From an uncultured Alphaproteobacteria bacterium (GTDB taxonomy: Bacteria; Pseudomonadota; Alphaproteobacteria; Sphingomonadales; SMXR01), in contig CAKZLM010000097.1 in assembly GCA_937126915.1 (NCBI GenBank), forward strand, positions 1-49,383: a stretch of DNA of 49,383 nucleotides. Direction: 5' to 3'. Below the pieces are notes generated by a model. That model saw only the letters and a list, made by a program, of their open reading frames with translations. It did no database searches and was not told the origin of the DNA. Positions 1 through 8,753 of this stretch are shown piece by piece; position 1 is the first letter of the stretch, and each line of letters begins with the position of its first letter. A program made the position numbers and the translations under genes.

Positions 1-294
1 CATGTTCGACACGCCGGGAATTTCAACCGGATATTGAAAGCCAAGGAACAAACCCTCTGCCGCGCGTTCATGCGGGTCAAGCTCAAGCAGGTCTTTACCG
101 TTAAAGGTTACACTGCCTGATGTAATCTCATATCCCTCACGCCCAGAAAGGGCGTTGCCAAGGGTTGATTTACCTGCACCATTAGGGCCCATGATGGCAT
201 GCACTTCACCAGCATTAATGCTTAAAGACAGGCCTTTGAGAATTTCTTTGTCGCCTACATTTACATGAAGGTCTTTAATTTCTAATAAACTCAT
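1..294 (-). CDS. sufC: Fe-S cluster assembly ATPase SufC (partial, C-terminus outside window)
   Basis: ABC-type ATPase of the SUF iron-sulfur cluster assembly machine; it works in the cytoplasm with SufB and SufD as the SufBC2D scaffold. Only the first 98 or so residues are present. The N-terminus reads MSLLEIKDLHVNVGDKEI, and a clear Walker A motif GPNGAGKST lies at about residues 38-46, followed by LGNALSGREGYE and the Q-loop region FLGFQYP near residue 87, a typical SufC signature. The signature (C) loop and Walker B lie beyond the window. The ATG at 292-294 has a strong AGGAAGAAG ribosome site just upstream. It starts 15 bases after the sufB stop, so it is the third visible gene of a leftward regulator-sufB-sufC operon. 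sufD and sufS would be expected further left. Confidence 0.95.
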   Translation of the reverse strand, partial: MSLLEIKDLHVNVGDKEILKGLSLSINAGEVHAIMGPNGAGKSTLGNALSGREGYEITSGSVTFNGKDLLELDPHERAAEGLFLGFQYPVEIPGVSNM

Positions 295-309
295 TGCTTT
301 TCTTCTTCC

Positions 310-1779
310 TTATCCAACACTGCCTTCAAGGCTGATACCCAACAATTTTTGGGCTTCAACAGCAAATTCCATCGGCAGATGCTGCATCACATCTTTACAA
401 AATCCATTAACGATTAGGGCCACTGCTTCTTCTTCGTTAAGACCACGCTGCAAACAATAAAACATTTGATCCTCAGAAATTTTTGAGGTTGTTGCTTCGT
501 GCTCAACTTGGGCGGTGGGGTTTTTCACCTCAATGTATGGCACGGTGTGCGCGCCGCATTGATCGGTCAGCAACAGGCTGTCACATTGGGTGAAGTTGCG
601 AACATTTTCTGCACTTGGTAAAATTTTCACCAAACCACGATAGGTGCCTTGGCTTTTTCCACTGGAAATGCCTTTTGAAATAATGGTCGAACGGGTGTTT
701 TTACCCATATGAATCATCTTGGTGCCGGTGTCGGCTTGTTGATAATTATTGGTCAACGCCACCGAATAAAATTCACCAACGCTGTTATCCCCTTCAAGCA
801 CGCATGATGGATACTTCCATGTAACCGCTGATCCGGTTTCAACTTGGGTCCAACTGATTTTTGAGTTTTTACCCTTACAAAGGCCACGCTTGGTGACAAA
901 ATTATAAATGCCGCCCTTGCCGTTTTTGTCCCCTGGGTACCAGTTTTGAACGGTGGAATATTTAATTTCGGCATCATCCATGGCGATTAACTCAACCACC
1001 GCGGCGTGCAATTGGTTTTCATCCCGCATGGGGGCAGTACAGCCTTCCAGATAGCTAACGTATGATCCCTTATCGGCAATGATCAGGGTGCGTTCAAACT
1101 GGCCTGTGTTTTCGGCATTGATGCGGAAATAGGTCGATAATTCCATTGGGCAACGGGTGTTTGGTGGAATGTAAACAAAGGTGCCATCAGAAAACACCGC
1201 TGAATTGAGGGTGGCGAAAAAATTATCGCGCATGGGTACAACGGTGCCAAGGTATTTTTGCACCAACTCTGGGTGTTCATGCATGGCTTCTGAAATAGAC
1301 ATGAAAATCACACCAGCTTTTTTCAATTCTTCTTTAAAGGTGGTGGCCACGCTTACACTATCAAAAACCGCATCAACAGCCACTTTAGGCGCACCCTGAA
1401 CACCCGCTAATACTTCCTGCTCGCGGATCGGAATACCTAATTTGTTGTAGGTTTCTAAGAGATCAGGATCAACTTCATCAAGGCTTTTCGGGCCATCTTT
1501 TTTCTTTGGTTGGGCGAAATAATAAGCGTCCTGATAATCAATTTCAGGGTAATCGACCAGGGCCCAGGTGGGCTCGTCCATTTTTAACCACGCGGCATAG
1601 GCCTTAAGGCGATAATCCAACATCCATTGCGGTTCTTCCTTTTTGGCAGAAATAAAACGCACGATGTCTTCGTTCAAACCTTTAGGCGCGAACTCTGATT
1701 CGATGTCGGTGCTAAAACCATATTTATAATCGCCAGTGGCTTCGTCCACTTGTTGGCGGGTTTCCTGATTGGCAGCCAA
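310..1779 (-). CDS. sufB: Fe-S cluster assembly scaffold protein SufB
   Basis: SufB is the scaffold subunit of the SufBC2D complex on which Fe-S clusters are built. The 489-residue length is normal for the family. The conserved beta-helix core is recognisable, including [20 protein letters not shown] around residue 373 and the stretch [20 protein letters not shown], which carries conserved cysteines. The C-terminal part [20 protein letters not shown] is also typical. The start appears to be TTG at 1777-1779: it reads TTG GCT GCC AAT, is preceded by AGGAG at a good 6-base spacing, and no ATG lies nearby in frame. It sits 23 bases after the Rrf2 regulator stop and 15 bases before sufC, so all three are probably one transcript. 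The weak TTG start under a strong ribosome site could tune SufB output. Confidence 0.97.
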   Translation of the reverse strand: MAANQETRQQVDEATGDYKYGFSTDIESEFAPKGLNEDIVRFISAKKEEPQWMLDYRLKAYAAWLKMDEPTWALVDYPEIDYQDAYYFAQPKKKDGPKSLDEVDPDLLETYNKLGIPIREQEVLAGVQGAPKVAVDAVFDSVSVATTFKEELKKAGVIFMSISEAMHEHPELVQKYLGTVVPMRDNFFATLNSAVFSDGTFVYIPPNTRCPMELSTYFRINAENTGQFERTLIIADKGSYVSYLEGCTAPMRDENQLHAAVVELIAMDDAEIKYSTVQNWYPGDKNGKGGIYNFVTKRGLCKGKNSKISWTQVETGSAVTWKYPSCVLEGDNSVGEFYSVALTNNYQQADTGTKMIHMGKNTRSTIISKGISSGKSQGTYRGLVKILPSAENVRNFTQCDSLLLTDQCGAHTVPYIEVKNPTAQVEHEATTSKISEDQMFYCLQRGLNEEEAVALIVNGFCKDVMQHLPMEFAVEAQKLLGISLEGSVG

Positions 1780-1802
1780 GGGCCACTCCTTTTTGTTTCA
1801 GT

Positions 1803-2288
1803 TTAAGCCGTAGTTTCGGGTCTGTTGTTGCCTGCAATCGCTGATCTTACTTGCCTGCTTAGGCTGTCAGGGGATTGCGGCATGGTAATGTCTTCTAGCG
1901 AAACCCCATGAAGCGCGTCTTTGATGGCGGCATTAACGATGTTCCAGCTAGTGCGCAATTGGCACAGGTCAACAATGCTGCAATCTTTGCTGTGTTCTTC
2001 ATGGGTGGTGATGCAATTGGTCAGGGCAATGGGGCCTTCGATGGCTTCAATCACCTCTGCCACGCTAATGTCGCTGGCTGGGCGAGAGAGCTTAAAGCCG
2101 CCTTTTAGGCCGCGGTGCGATTCCAAAATGTCGGCCCGGCCAAGGGCACCCAGAATTTTACTAATGGTTGGAATGGGTAAAGACGTTGCGTCAGACAAAT
2201 ATTGCGCGCTAACCAGTTGGTTTTTTTCGCGCGCCATCTGGCTTAGCAAAACAATTGCATAGTCAGCTAAATTTGTCAGTCGAATCAT
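1803..2288 (-). CDS. Rrf2-family suf operon regulator (SufR/IscR-like)
   Basis: Rrf2-type winged-helix regulator, 161 residues, at the head of the suf operon. The N-terminal helix-turn-helix reads MIRLTNLADYAIVLLSQMAR and continues through LPIPTISKILGALGRADIL and the wing SHRGLKGGFKLSRP. Three cysteines at residues 92, 103 and 109 (spacing C-x10-C-x5-C) are placed as expected for Fe-S ligands in this family. The protein probably senses cluster status and represses its own operon. An ORF extends 12 codons further upstream, but the ATG at 2286-2288 has a GGAG site and matches the usual MRLT/MIRL start. It resembles the family called SUF system Fe-S cluster assembly regulator more than classic E. 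coli IscR. Cluster ligation and autoregulation are inferred from family and position. Confidence 0.9.
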   Translation of the reverse strand: MIRLTNLADYAIVLLSQMAREKNQLVSAQYLSDATSLPIPTISKILGALGRADILESHRGLKGGFKLSRPASDISVAEVIEAIEGPIALTNCITTHEEHSKDCSIVDLCQLRTSWNIVNAAIKDALHGVSLEDITMPQSPDSLSRQVRSAIAGNNRPETTA

Positions 2289-2344
2289 GCCAAAAACTCC
2301 ATCGATTTGTGAGAAAATCCGCAATATTCTGCGATTTTTTACAA

Positions 2345-2395
2345 ACCATACCGAATTAGTAGGGTTTATGTGGCAATTATCAGCCGCAATGTCAA
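2345..2395 (-). promoter_or_regulatory. Candidate promoter and operator of the suf operon
   Basis: On the minus strand a TTGACA hexamer lies at 2395-2390, upstream of the regulator gene. Downstream of it, where the -10 region or transcription start should be, is an imperfect inverted repeat: ACCATA (2345-2350), 9 bases, TAGGGT (2360-2365), with 5 of 6 positions complementary. A dyad over the start region ahead of an Rrf2 gene fits autoregulation. I see no convincing -10 box at 17 bp spacing, and the site does not match the E. coli IscR type 1 consensus, so this is tentative. Confidence 0.35.
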
Positions 2396-2553
2396 TTCTT
2401 ATCTTGAAAAAGCATAAGGTTTTTATAGGCTTTGGATGGTTTTTTTGATCTTGATATGGCTAACACTTCATGATCTAAGGCTTGCCGAAGACGCTTAAAC
2501 GCGGTTTAATAAGTGTGAGGGTAAATAATAAGCAAGAAAGCTTTGGGGTAAAG

Positions 2554-4578
2554 ATGCAAGTTTCACGCAGTGATATGATGGATATGTGGCGCACCATGGT
2601 GACAATACGCCGCTTTGAAGAGCGGTTGGCGATTGAATATCCCAAAGGCGACATTCCCGGTAAAATTCATCTTTATTTGGGTCAAGAAGCCGTTGCTACA
2701 GGTGTGATGGCGGCGCTTGAGGATGGTGATAAAATAGCCTCAACCCATCGTGGGCATGGCCATGCTATTGCCATGGGCTGTGACCTTGAGGCAATGATGC
2801 AAGAAATATATGGCCGTGCCGGTGGCATTTGCGGCGGTAAAGGTGGTTCGCAACATATTGCTGATTTATCCAAGGGTATGCTGGGCGCTAATGGTATCGT
2901 GGGGGCCAACGCGCCGATTGTTTTAGGGGCCTCTTTAAGCGCTAAGGCATTGAAAACAAATACCATTGCGGTTTCGTTCATGGGCGATGGTGCCTGCAAT
3001 CAGGGCGGGGTGATGGAAACCCTTAACATGGCGGCGGTTTTAAAGGTGCCCATGGTGATTGTGGTTGAAAGCAATGGCTATGGCCAAGCAACCCCCACCA
3101 AGGCTGTTACCGCTGGCGAGGGCATGGCAGCCCGCGCCACGGCCTTTGGCTGGAAAACATATTCGGTTGATGGGGTGGATGTGTTTGAGGTGCATCACGC
3201 TATGCAACAGGCCCGTGATTGGGCACTTACTAAGGGGCCGGTGTTGATCGAGGCCGATGTGCCACGTTTTTCAGGCCATTTTAGTGATGATGAGCAAGCC
3301 TATCGCCCCCACCATGATGGTGAAACATCTGAGGCTAACTTCCTGCAGCAACACAGAAATTGTCTTGAGCTGTTCCACCAAAAGGTAACCGAGGCTGGCT
3401 TAATAGACCGTGAAGTGCTGGATGAAATTGAGGCCGATGTTTTTAAAGAAATAACCGCCATTCATCAAAATGCGGTGGCGGCCCCCTTGCCTGACATAGT
3501 AGAATTAACCACCAATGTGATCTTACCTGAGTCGGACATAGAGTTGGATAAGACAACTAGTGAAAAATCCGAAAAAATGAGCATTCGCAGTGCGTTAAAC
3601 AGTGTTTTACACCAAGCCATGGATGGGGATGAACGCATCATAGTGATGGGTGAGGATATCGCTGGCGGCGGCGGTTTGGTGGAAACAGAAGATGCTTGGG
3701 GTGGCCCGATGGGGGTTACCGCAGGATTGCTTAAAAAGTTTGGGCGCACGCGGGTGATTGATACACCTATTTCGGAAACCGCTTTTCTTGGGGCGGCAGC
3801 GGGGGCGGCCTTAACCGGGTTGCGCCCTGTTGTGGAATTGATGTTTGTTGACTTCATGGGTGTTGCTTTTGATCAAATCCTCAACCAAGCGGCAAAGTTT
3901 CATTATATGTTTGGCGGGCGCAGTAAAACCCCGCTGGTGATTAGAACCACCATTGGGGCGGGCGGTGGCTCGGGTGCCCAACACAGCCAAACGCTTTATA
4001 ATATGTTTACTGCCGTGCCGGGCTTAACCTGTGTGATGCCAAGTAATGCCTATGATGCCAAGGGGTTACTAACCACCGCCCTTAAAAGTGATAATCCGGT
4101 GGTATTTTTTGAAAATAAAAATCTTTATGATGATGAAATGATGGTGCCTTTGGGCGATTATGCCATTCCGTTTGGCAAGGCCAAAGTGGTTGAGGCGGGG
4201 TCAGATCTCACCATTGTTGCCTTTTCTGCCATGGTAGGCATTGCAAAAAAGGCCGCTAATGAATTGATAAAACAAGGTATTTCGGTAGAAGTGATTGACC
4301 CGCGCACCACACTGCCCTTGGATGAGGATGCAATCTTAGAAAGTGTTCAAAAAACTGGCCATTTGGTGATTGTTGATGAAAGCGGTGCGCGCTGCGGGGT
4401 GGCGGGGGATATTGCGGCGATGGTGGCGGATAAAGGCTTCCATCACTTAAGAGCGCCCATTAAACAAATAACACCGCCGCACACGCCTATACCGGTTGCA
4501 CCAAACTTGGAAAAAGCATGGCTACCATCGGTCCAAAGCGTGGTTGATTGCGTAAACCTGATATTAAACAAGGACTAA
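2554..4578 (+). CDS. Fused 2-oxoacid dehydrogenase E1 (alpha and beta subunits in one chain)
   Basis: Thiamine-diphosphate-dependent E1 with the alpha and beta subunits joined, 674 residues from the ATG at 2554. The alpha half (about 1-320) carries STHRGHGHAIAMG, GGKGGSQHI and the ThDP/Mg motif starting GDGACNQGG near residue 143 and ending ESNGYG. The beta half begins near residue 340 (SIRSALNSVLHQAM) and has VMGEDIAGGGG, PISETAFLGAAAGAA and the C-terminal transketolase-like domain. The alpha part looks like acetoin or pyruvate dehydrogenase E1. No lipoyl E2 or E3 gene lies nearby, so the substrate (pyruvate, acetoin or branched-chain 2-oxoacid) and acceptor are unknown. A TTG at 2482 could extend it by 24 residues, but that stretch does not look conserved; the ATG follows GGGGTAAAG. 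The next gene, 37 bases on, is a membrane cytochrome b. Confidence 0.88.
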   Translation: MQVSRSDMMDMWRTMVTIRRFEERLAIEYPKGDIPGKIHLYLGQEAVATGVMAALEDGDKIASTHRGHGHAIAMGCDLEAMMQEIYGRAGGICGGKGGSQHIADLSKGMLGANGIVGANAPIVLGASLSAKALKTNTIAVSFMGDGACNQGGVMETLNMAAVLKVPMVIVVESNGYGQATPTKAVTAGEGMAARATAFGWKTYSVDGVDVFEVHHAMQQARDWALTKGPVLIEADVPRFSGHFSDDEQAYRPHHDGETSEANFLQQHRNCLELFHQKVTEAGLIDREVLDEIEADVFKEITAIHQNAVAAPLPDIVELTTNVILPESDIELDKTTSEKSEKMSIRSALNSVLHQAMDGDERIIVMGEDIAGGGGLVETEDAWGGPMGVTAGLLKKFGRTRVIDTPISETAFLGAAAGAALTGLRPVVELMFVDFMGVAFDQILNQAAKFHYMFGGRSKTPLVIRTTIGAGGGSGAQHSQTLYNMFTAVPGLTCVMPSNAYDAKGLLTTALKSDNPVVFFENKNLYDDEMMVPLGDYAIPFGKAKVVEAGSDLTIVAFSAMVGIAKKAANELIKQGISVEVIDPRTTLPLDEDAILESVQKTGHLVIVDESGARCGVAGDIAAMVADKGFHHLRAPIKQITPPHTPIPVAPNLEKAWLPSVQSVVDCVNLILNKD

Positions 4579-4615
4579 GACAAAAATCTGAAGGTTGATT
4601 TAAGGGGGATAAATC

Positions 4616-5263
4616 ATGGTAAAAATTACAGTTTGGGATTTGCCGTTACGCTTGTTTCACTGGCTGTTGGTGGTTGGGGTGTTTGCTGCATGGTACACCG
4701 TTGAAAACAATATGTTAGATGAACATGTTCAAGTGGGCATTGCCCTTTTCAGCTTGATGGTCTTTCGCTTGTTGTGGGGCTTTTTTGGTTCAGAAACAGC
4801 ACGTTTTTCACATTTCTTAAAGTCTCCTGCTGCAGCCATTGCAACCCTTAAATCTTTATTTGTGAAATCTGACGAAGCCCCGCAAATGGGTCATAACCCC
4901 TTAGGCGGTTATGTGGTTATTTTGATGTTGCTTGCGGTGTTGGCGCAGGCCACCATGGGGCTGTTTGCCAATGATGACATTTTCACTGAAGGCCCTCTTT
5001 ATCATTTGGTTGGTAAAGATACCTCGGATGCCATCAGCTGGTATCACATTCGCTTTTTCAATGTCATATTGGGGTTGGTTGCCTTGCATTTATTGGCGAT
5101 TGCTTTTTACCAATTTTACAAAAAGCTTAATCTCACCAAACCGATGATCACCGGCAAAAGCGACCAGCATGATGGCTATGACACCCACTGGTCACCGATG
5201 AATTTTATCCTGTGCTGTGTGGCCACCTATGCCTTTGTTTGGGCCATTTTGAATTTGCTATAG
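4616..5263 (+). CDS. Cytochrome b561-type membrane protein
   Basis: Integral membrane cytochrome b of the bacterial b561 / Ni-Fe-hydrogenase b-subunit type, 215 residues. It opens with VWDLPLRLFHWLLVVGVFAA, the classic first helix bearing a haem-ligand histidine, and continues with GHNPLGGYVVILMLLAVLAQ (second histidine), SWYHIRFFNVILGLVALHLL (further histidines) and a last hydrophobic segment at the C-terminus. Four to five transmembrane helices are evident. Such proteins pass electrons between the quinone pool and a partner protein, often a small cytochrome c, but no partner is adjacent. The start is ATG with AAGGGGGATAAATC upstream. It ends only 3 bases from the convergent serine hydrolase gene. 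It may be co-transcribed with the E1 fusion; a functional link is speculative. Confidence 0.85.
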   Translation: MVKITVWDLPLRLFHWLLVVGVFAAWYTVENNMLDEHVQVGIALFSLMVFRLLWGFFGSETARFSHFLKSPAAAIATLKSLFVKSDEAPQMGHNPLGGYVVILMLLAVLAQATMGLFANDDIFTEGPLYHLVGKDTSDAISWYHIRFFNVILGLVALHLLAIAFYQFYKKLNLTKPMITGKSDQHDGYDTHWSPMNFILCCVATYAFVWAILNLL

Positions 5264-5266
5264 GCT

Positions 5267-6583
5267 TTATTGAACCACATCACTGGTTGATAACTGGCGT
5301 GCTAATTTTAGCAATTGGTGGCTACCAAATTGTTTGTCATCGGTACCAAACCACGCCACCACCATCTTGTTTTTGGGCGAGACATAAACCCCTTGTCCAG
5401 AATAACCGCCCTTAAACATGTCGCCATCAGCCCATATCATGTCCCACTGCCAACGACTGTGCAGCGGGACATCTCCGTCAAACAATCGGTCATAATTTTC
5501 TTTGGCCCGTTCAGAATATATCGGGCGGTGGGCATCTTTTAAAAAGGTGAGGTGGCTTTCTGGCATGGTCAGCCATGGGCCATTATTATCTAAGAATATG
5601 CTGCCAAAGCGGGCGATGTCAGTAAGACGCGCGTTTAAGCCACCAGAGGCATAGGCCTCACCATATTTATTGACGGTCATCATGCCGTCAGCCTCAGCCC
5701 CCATCGGTTGCCAAATCAAATCGGACAGCGCTTTAGACAGCGGTTTGTTGGTCACGGCCTCAATGATAAAGCCAGCGACATTGGTGTTGGATGAGGTATA
5801 TTCGGTTTCCTCCCCCGGCATGCGGTGGGCGCGCATGGTGGTCAATAACTCCATCAGTGGCGGCACGTCTTTGCGCACTTGTGGCACTATGCCAAGGCTT
5901 TCTTCGGCGCGGTAAACACAGGCTTCGGTATTTTGATAGCCATCACCATCACGGCAATCAATGCCTGAGGCCATATCAATAACATCTTGCAGGATGCGGT
6001 CCCCCCAAATGCTGCCATCCAATTGTGGCAGGTAGGTTTTAACGGGGGCTTGCATGTTAACCTCACCCATTGCTTCTAATCGTGCTAAGGCGGCGGCGGT
6101 TAATACCTTGGTGACCGACCAAGCATAATGGCGATCCAATGGCCCCATGGTTTTATAACGTTGATAGGTAATTTTGCCATCCTTTAACACCATCACACTG
6201 TCAATATGATCATCCCTGCTGACATAATCATCAAATGACATGGTTTGACCATCATAGGTGATTTGCCAAGTGCTGATGGCCTTATTGGGTGCCGCTTCAA
6301 GTGGGCGGGTTTGATTGTGGTTGATGGTGCTGTGTGGGAACAAGGCAGGGGTTTCGCGCCAGGCAAAACGGCTGGGTTCACCGCCTAAATCAAATTCAAC
6401 ATGTTTATAGGTTTTAAACATCTCGCGCTGATATTCAAGACTTTCACGGCTGGTGTCTTCTTGCGCCATGACAGGAAATGCGCCAAGGCCCATAAGCACC
6501 GCCGATAAGCCAGCAACAAGTTTGAGCTGCTTATTGATTTTCATATTGCCTGCCATTGAATTATCGGTGTCTTTTTTAGACAT
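5267..6583 (-). CDS. Exported serine hydrolase of the beta-lactamase/class C PBP family
   Basis: Serine hydrolase (PF00144-type fold), 438 residues. A signal peptide is visible (KLVAGLSAVLMGLGAFPVMA), so it should act in the periplasm or on the outer envelope. The catalytic S-x-x-K appears as SVTK in HYAWSVTKVLTAAALARL near residue 157, and the second motif as Y-x-S-N in TEYTSSNTNVAGF near 261. HSRWQWDMIW near 377 and the late GYSGQGVYVSPKNKMVVAWF complete the family pattern. Family members include esterases, D-aminopeptidases and 6-aminohexanoate-dimer hydrolases; true beta-lactamase activity should not be assumed. An AGGGA site precedes the chosen ATG; ATG codons 9 and 13 residues later are alternatives. 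It is divergent from the M19 gene across a 112-bp gap. Confidence 0.88.
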   Translation of the reverse strand: MSKKDTDNSMAGNMKINKQLKLVAGLSAVLMGLGAFPVMAQEDTSRESLEYQREMFKTYKHVEFDLGGEPSRFAWRETPALFPHSTINHNQTRPLEAAPNKAISTWQITYDGQTMSFDDYVSRDDHIDSVMVLKDGKITYQRYKTMGPLDRHYAWSVTKVLTAAALARLEAMGEVNMQAPVKTYLPQLDGSIWGDRILQDVIDMASGIDCRDGDGYQNTEACVYRAEESLGIVPQVRKDVPPLMELLTTMRAHRMPGEETEYTSSNTNVAGFIIEAVTNKPLSKALSDLIWQPMGAEADGMMTVNKYGEAYASGGLNARLTDIARFGSIFLDNNGPWLTMPESHLTFLKDAHRPIYSERAKENYDRLFDGDVPLHSRWQWDMIWADGDMFKGGYSGQGVYVSPKNKMVVAWFGTDDKQFGSHQLLKLARQLSTSDVVQ

Positions 6584-6695
6584 AAAACTTTTTCCCTTTT
6601 AGAAATTTGTTGCCGTTCAACTCAGTTGATTATTGCCGCAGATCAATTCCCTGTCTATGGTTATTAAAGCGAATATATATGCGAGGGGAACAAAC

Positions 6696-7847
6696 ATGAC
6701 ATTAAAAACAAGACGCACCGTATTAAAAGGCATTGGCGCCAGCTTATTGGCAGCACCGATGATCAATAAAGGCGTGGTGGCCTATGGTCCCATGGCCCTG
6801 CAAAGCATTTCAACCAAGGCCATTGATTTGGTTGATAGTTCATTGGTTATTGATGGCTTGTCGGTGATGCGGCCCTTGAACAATCTCTTTCCAAAAACCC
6901 CTACCGATGACACCATGATCATCACTGATGAGCAAATAGCCAAATTACGTGCAACGGGTACTACCGTTTGGCATCCTGCTGTTGGTTTGGGTGGGCCTAA
7001 TGTGCGTGAAACGGTTTATCGCTTTTTTGCCCAATTAAATGCCCGTGTGGCTGACCGTCCCGATGCTTTTATGCGGATTGATAGTGCGGCTGACTTAGCG
7101 ATGGTTAAAAGCAGTGGCAAAATTGGGGTGGTTTTGGGCGTGCAAAATTCTGATCATTTCCAAAGTGTCAACGATGTTAACGCTTTCCATCAAATTGGTC
7201 AGCGCATTTCGCAGCTTACGTATAATAGCCAAAATCGCATTGGCAGTGGCTCAACTGACCGTGTTGATGGTGGTATCAGTAGTTTTGGTGCGGCCATTGT
7301 CGCCCGCATGAATGAGGTTGGTATGGCGGTGGATGTGTCCCACTGTGGGGATCAAACAACCCTTGATGCCTTTGACTTATCTAAAAAGCCTGCGGTCATC
7401 ACGCACTCGAATGTGCGGGCCTTGGCTGGTGGGCATGTGCGCTGTAAATCTGATGACGCCATTAAGGCGGTTGCCAAAGCTGGCAGCGTGATGGGCATCA
7501 CAGGGGTGCGGATGTTTGTGCGTGAAAAAGAACCTACAAATCTGCAGCATTTGTTGGACCATTATGATTATGTCCGTGACATGGCAGGGATCGAGCATGT
7601 GGGCATTGGTTCTGACATGGACCCAGACGGCTATGATGATATGGATAAACCTTACAAAGACGCCCTCAAGGCCAATTATGATCCTAAATATGGCTTTCGT
7701 GATAAGATTGACACCGATGGCTTTGATAGCCCGAAAAAGATTTATCATTTGGTTGATGGCTTATTGTCGCGGGGTTATACCGACGAGCATATTAGGTTGG
7801 TTCTCGGGCAAAACTTCCAACGCGTCCTGAGCGATATTTGGGGATAG
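6696..7847 (+). CDS. Exported M19-family (membrane dipeptidase-like) protein with altered metal site
   Basis: Protein of the renal/membrane dipeptidase (peptidase M19) family, 383 residues, TIM-barrel fold. The N-terminus TRRTVLKGIGASLLAAP is a twin-arginine-like signal, so it is probably exported. Recognised parts are VDVSHCGDQTT (zinc histidine), ITHSNVRAL, VGIGSDMD and the family ending LGQNFQRVL. Two usual metal-binding elements look altered: the early H-x-D of DGHND is replaced by VIDGLSVMRPLNN, and the bridging glutamate region reads LGVQNSDHF with glutamine. It may bind fewer metals or act on another substrate. The ATG at 6696 is preferred over an upstream TTG because GAGGGG precedes it and the signal peptide then begins correctly. 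A bidirectional terminator follows. Confidence 0.85.
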   Translation: MTLKTRRTVLKGIGASLLAAPMINKGVVAYGPMALQSISTKAIDLVDSSLVIDGLSVMRPLNNLFPKTPTDDTMIITDEQIAKLRATGTTVWHPAVGLGGPNVRETVYRFFAQLNARVADRPDAFMRIDSAADLAMVKSSGKIGVVLGVQNSDHFQSVNDVNAFHQIGQRISQLTYNSQNRIGSGSTDRVDGGISSFGAAIVARMNEVGMAVDVSHCGDQTTLDAFDLSKKPAVITHSNVRALAGGHVRCKSDDAIKAVAKAGSVMGITGVRMFVREKEPTNLQHLLDHYDYVRDMAGIEHVGIGSDMDPDGYDDMDKPYKDALKANYDPKYGFRDKIDTDGFDSPKKIYHLVDGLLSRGYTDEHIRLVLGQNFQRVLSDIWG

Positions 7848-7851
7848 ATAT

Positions 7852-7888
7852 AAAAAAGGCCACCGACAAAATGGGTGGCCTTTCTTTC
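7852..7888. terminator. Bidirectional intrinsic terminator
   Basis: A 7-bp stem, GGCCACC (7858-7864) with GGTGGCC (7874-7880) and a 9-base loop, is followed by TTTCTTTC on the plus strand and preceded by AAAAAA, which is a T-run on the minus strand. It lies between two convergent genes and probably stops transcription both ways. Confidence 0.85.
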
Positions 7889-7906
7889 ATTTCGTTTTGA
7901 CAAAAA

Positions 7907-8581
7907 TTATTGTTTTAGGATGCGGTCAAATTTGTGGCCGCAGGTGGCAGGAATGGCACCCACAACCCGAACGCCGTTCATTTTCTCAATTGGGATATAG
8001 CCATCCAAGCCTTTTGATAAAAAGCGCATCAGGGCAGGCAAAACCGAATTAATTGCCACATTATTAGAAAACTGATAGGCGGCATATTCCTTGCCAAAAC
8101 CACCAGATGTTAAGGCAGAGCCCAATTTGTTGTCATGGATAATGTTGCCGTCACTGTCTTTTACCGTGATGCGGCCCTCAACACGGGCTGGGCAATTTCT
8201 AAACAAGAGAACGCGGTGGCGCGGTACTGAAATGTCTTCTAATTCCACATGAATGGTGTGATCACCAAGGTCGTGGTTGGCATCGATCAGTAAGCGACGG
8301 GTTACGCGGTTGACCAGTGTTTCAAAGTCTTTCTTGCCGCAATAGCCAACGGTGGCAAAAATCATCTTAGGCATGATGCATTGCATTTTGCCATCAACCA
8401 TTTGCGGTTCTTCAATGTGAACGGTGCGCAGGCTCACTTCATTTTCAGCCAGTTGTTCATTATATTTTTTCATACCGCTGGTTAGCCCGACGGTAATATC
8501 CGCCAAGGCTGTTTGTTGGGCCGCTTGAGCACCGAATAATGCAAAACCCAAAAGGCCCGTTTTCAGTACTGCTTTAAGCAT
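7907..8581 (-). CDS. Exported protein of unknown function
   Basis: I do not recognise this 224-residue protein. A signal peptide is visible (LKAVLKTGLLGFALFGAQAA, cleavage probably near AQQTALA), so it should be periplasmic or envelope-associated. The mature part has paired cysteines that could form disulfides (QCIMPK, GYCGKKD, NCPARVEG, ATCGHKF), a segment LLIDANHDLGDHTIHVELED and a central GRITVKDSDGN stretch, suggesting a beta-rich fold. The start at 8579-8581 is chosen because GGGAG lies 9 bases upstream; an ATG 5 codons earlier overlaps that ribosome site and is less likely. Neighbours are the M19 protein (convergent) and a TraB/GumN gene on the same strand 172 bases upstream. No function is proposed. 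Confidence 0.75.
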   Translation of the reverse strand: MLKAVLKTGLLGFALFGAQAAQQTALADITVGLTSGMKKYNEQLAENEVSLRTVHIEEPQMVDGKMQCIMPKMIFATVGYCGKKDFETLVNRVTRRLLIDANHDLGDHTIHVELEDISVPRHRVLLFRNCPARVEGRITVKDSDGNIIHDNKLGSALTSGGFGKEYAAYQFSNNVAINSVLPALMRFLSKGLDGYIPIEKMNGVRVVGAIPATCGHKFDRILKQ

Positions 8582-8753
8582 CAATGTGTCTCCCATAATG
8601 ATGAGTGTATTTTCAATATCATATCTAGGTGTCGAACCCTATAAAGTCAACGATAAGCGTTATACTATAACAGAACTGTGATGGATTACTGTGGGGTGGA
8701 CAATGAGGATAAACTTAAATCGACGTCATCTTCCTAGCGCAAAAAAACTCTCG

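Noticed and set aside
1921-2262. Plus-strand frames opposite the Rrf2 regulator
   Set aside because: The minus-strand protein has clear helix-turn-helix and cysteine motifs; the opposite frames are shadows.
5267-6583. Antibiotic-resistance beta-lactamase
   Set aside because: Only the broad serine-hydrolase fold motifs are present; nothing supports a resistance role and there is no mobile context.
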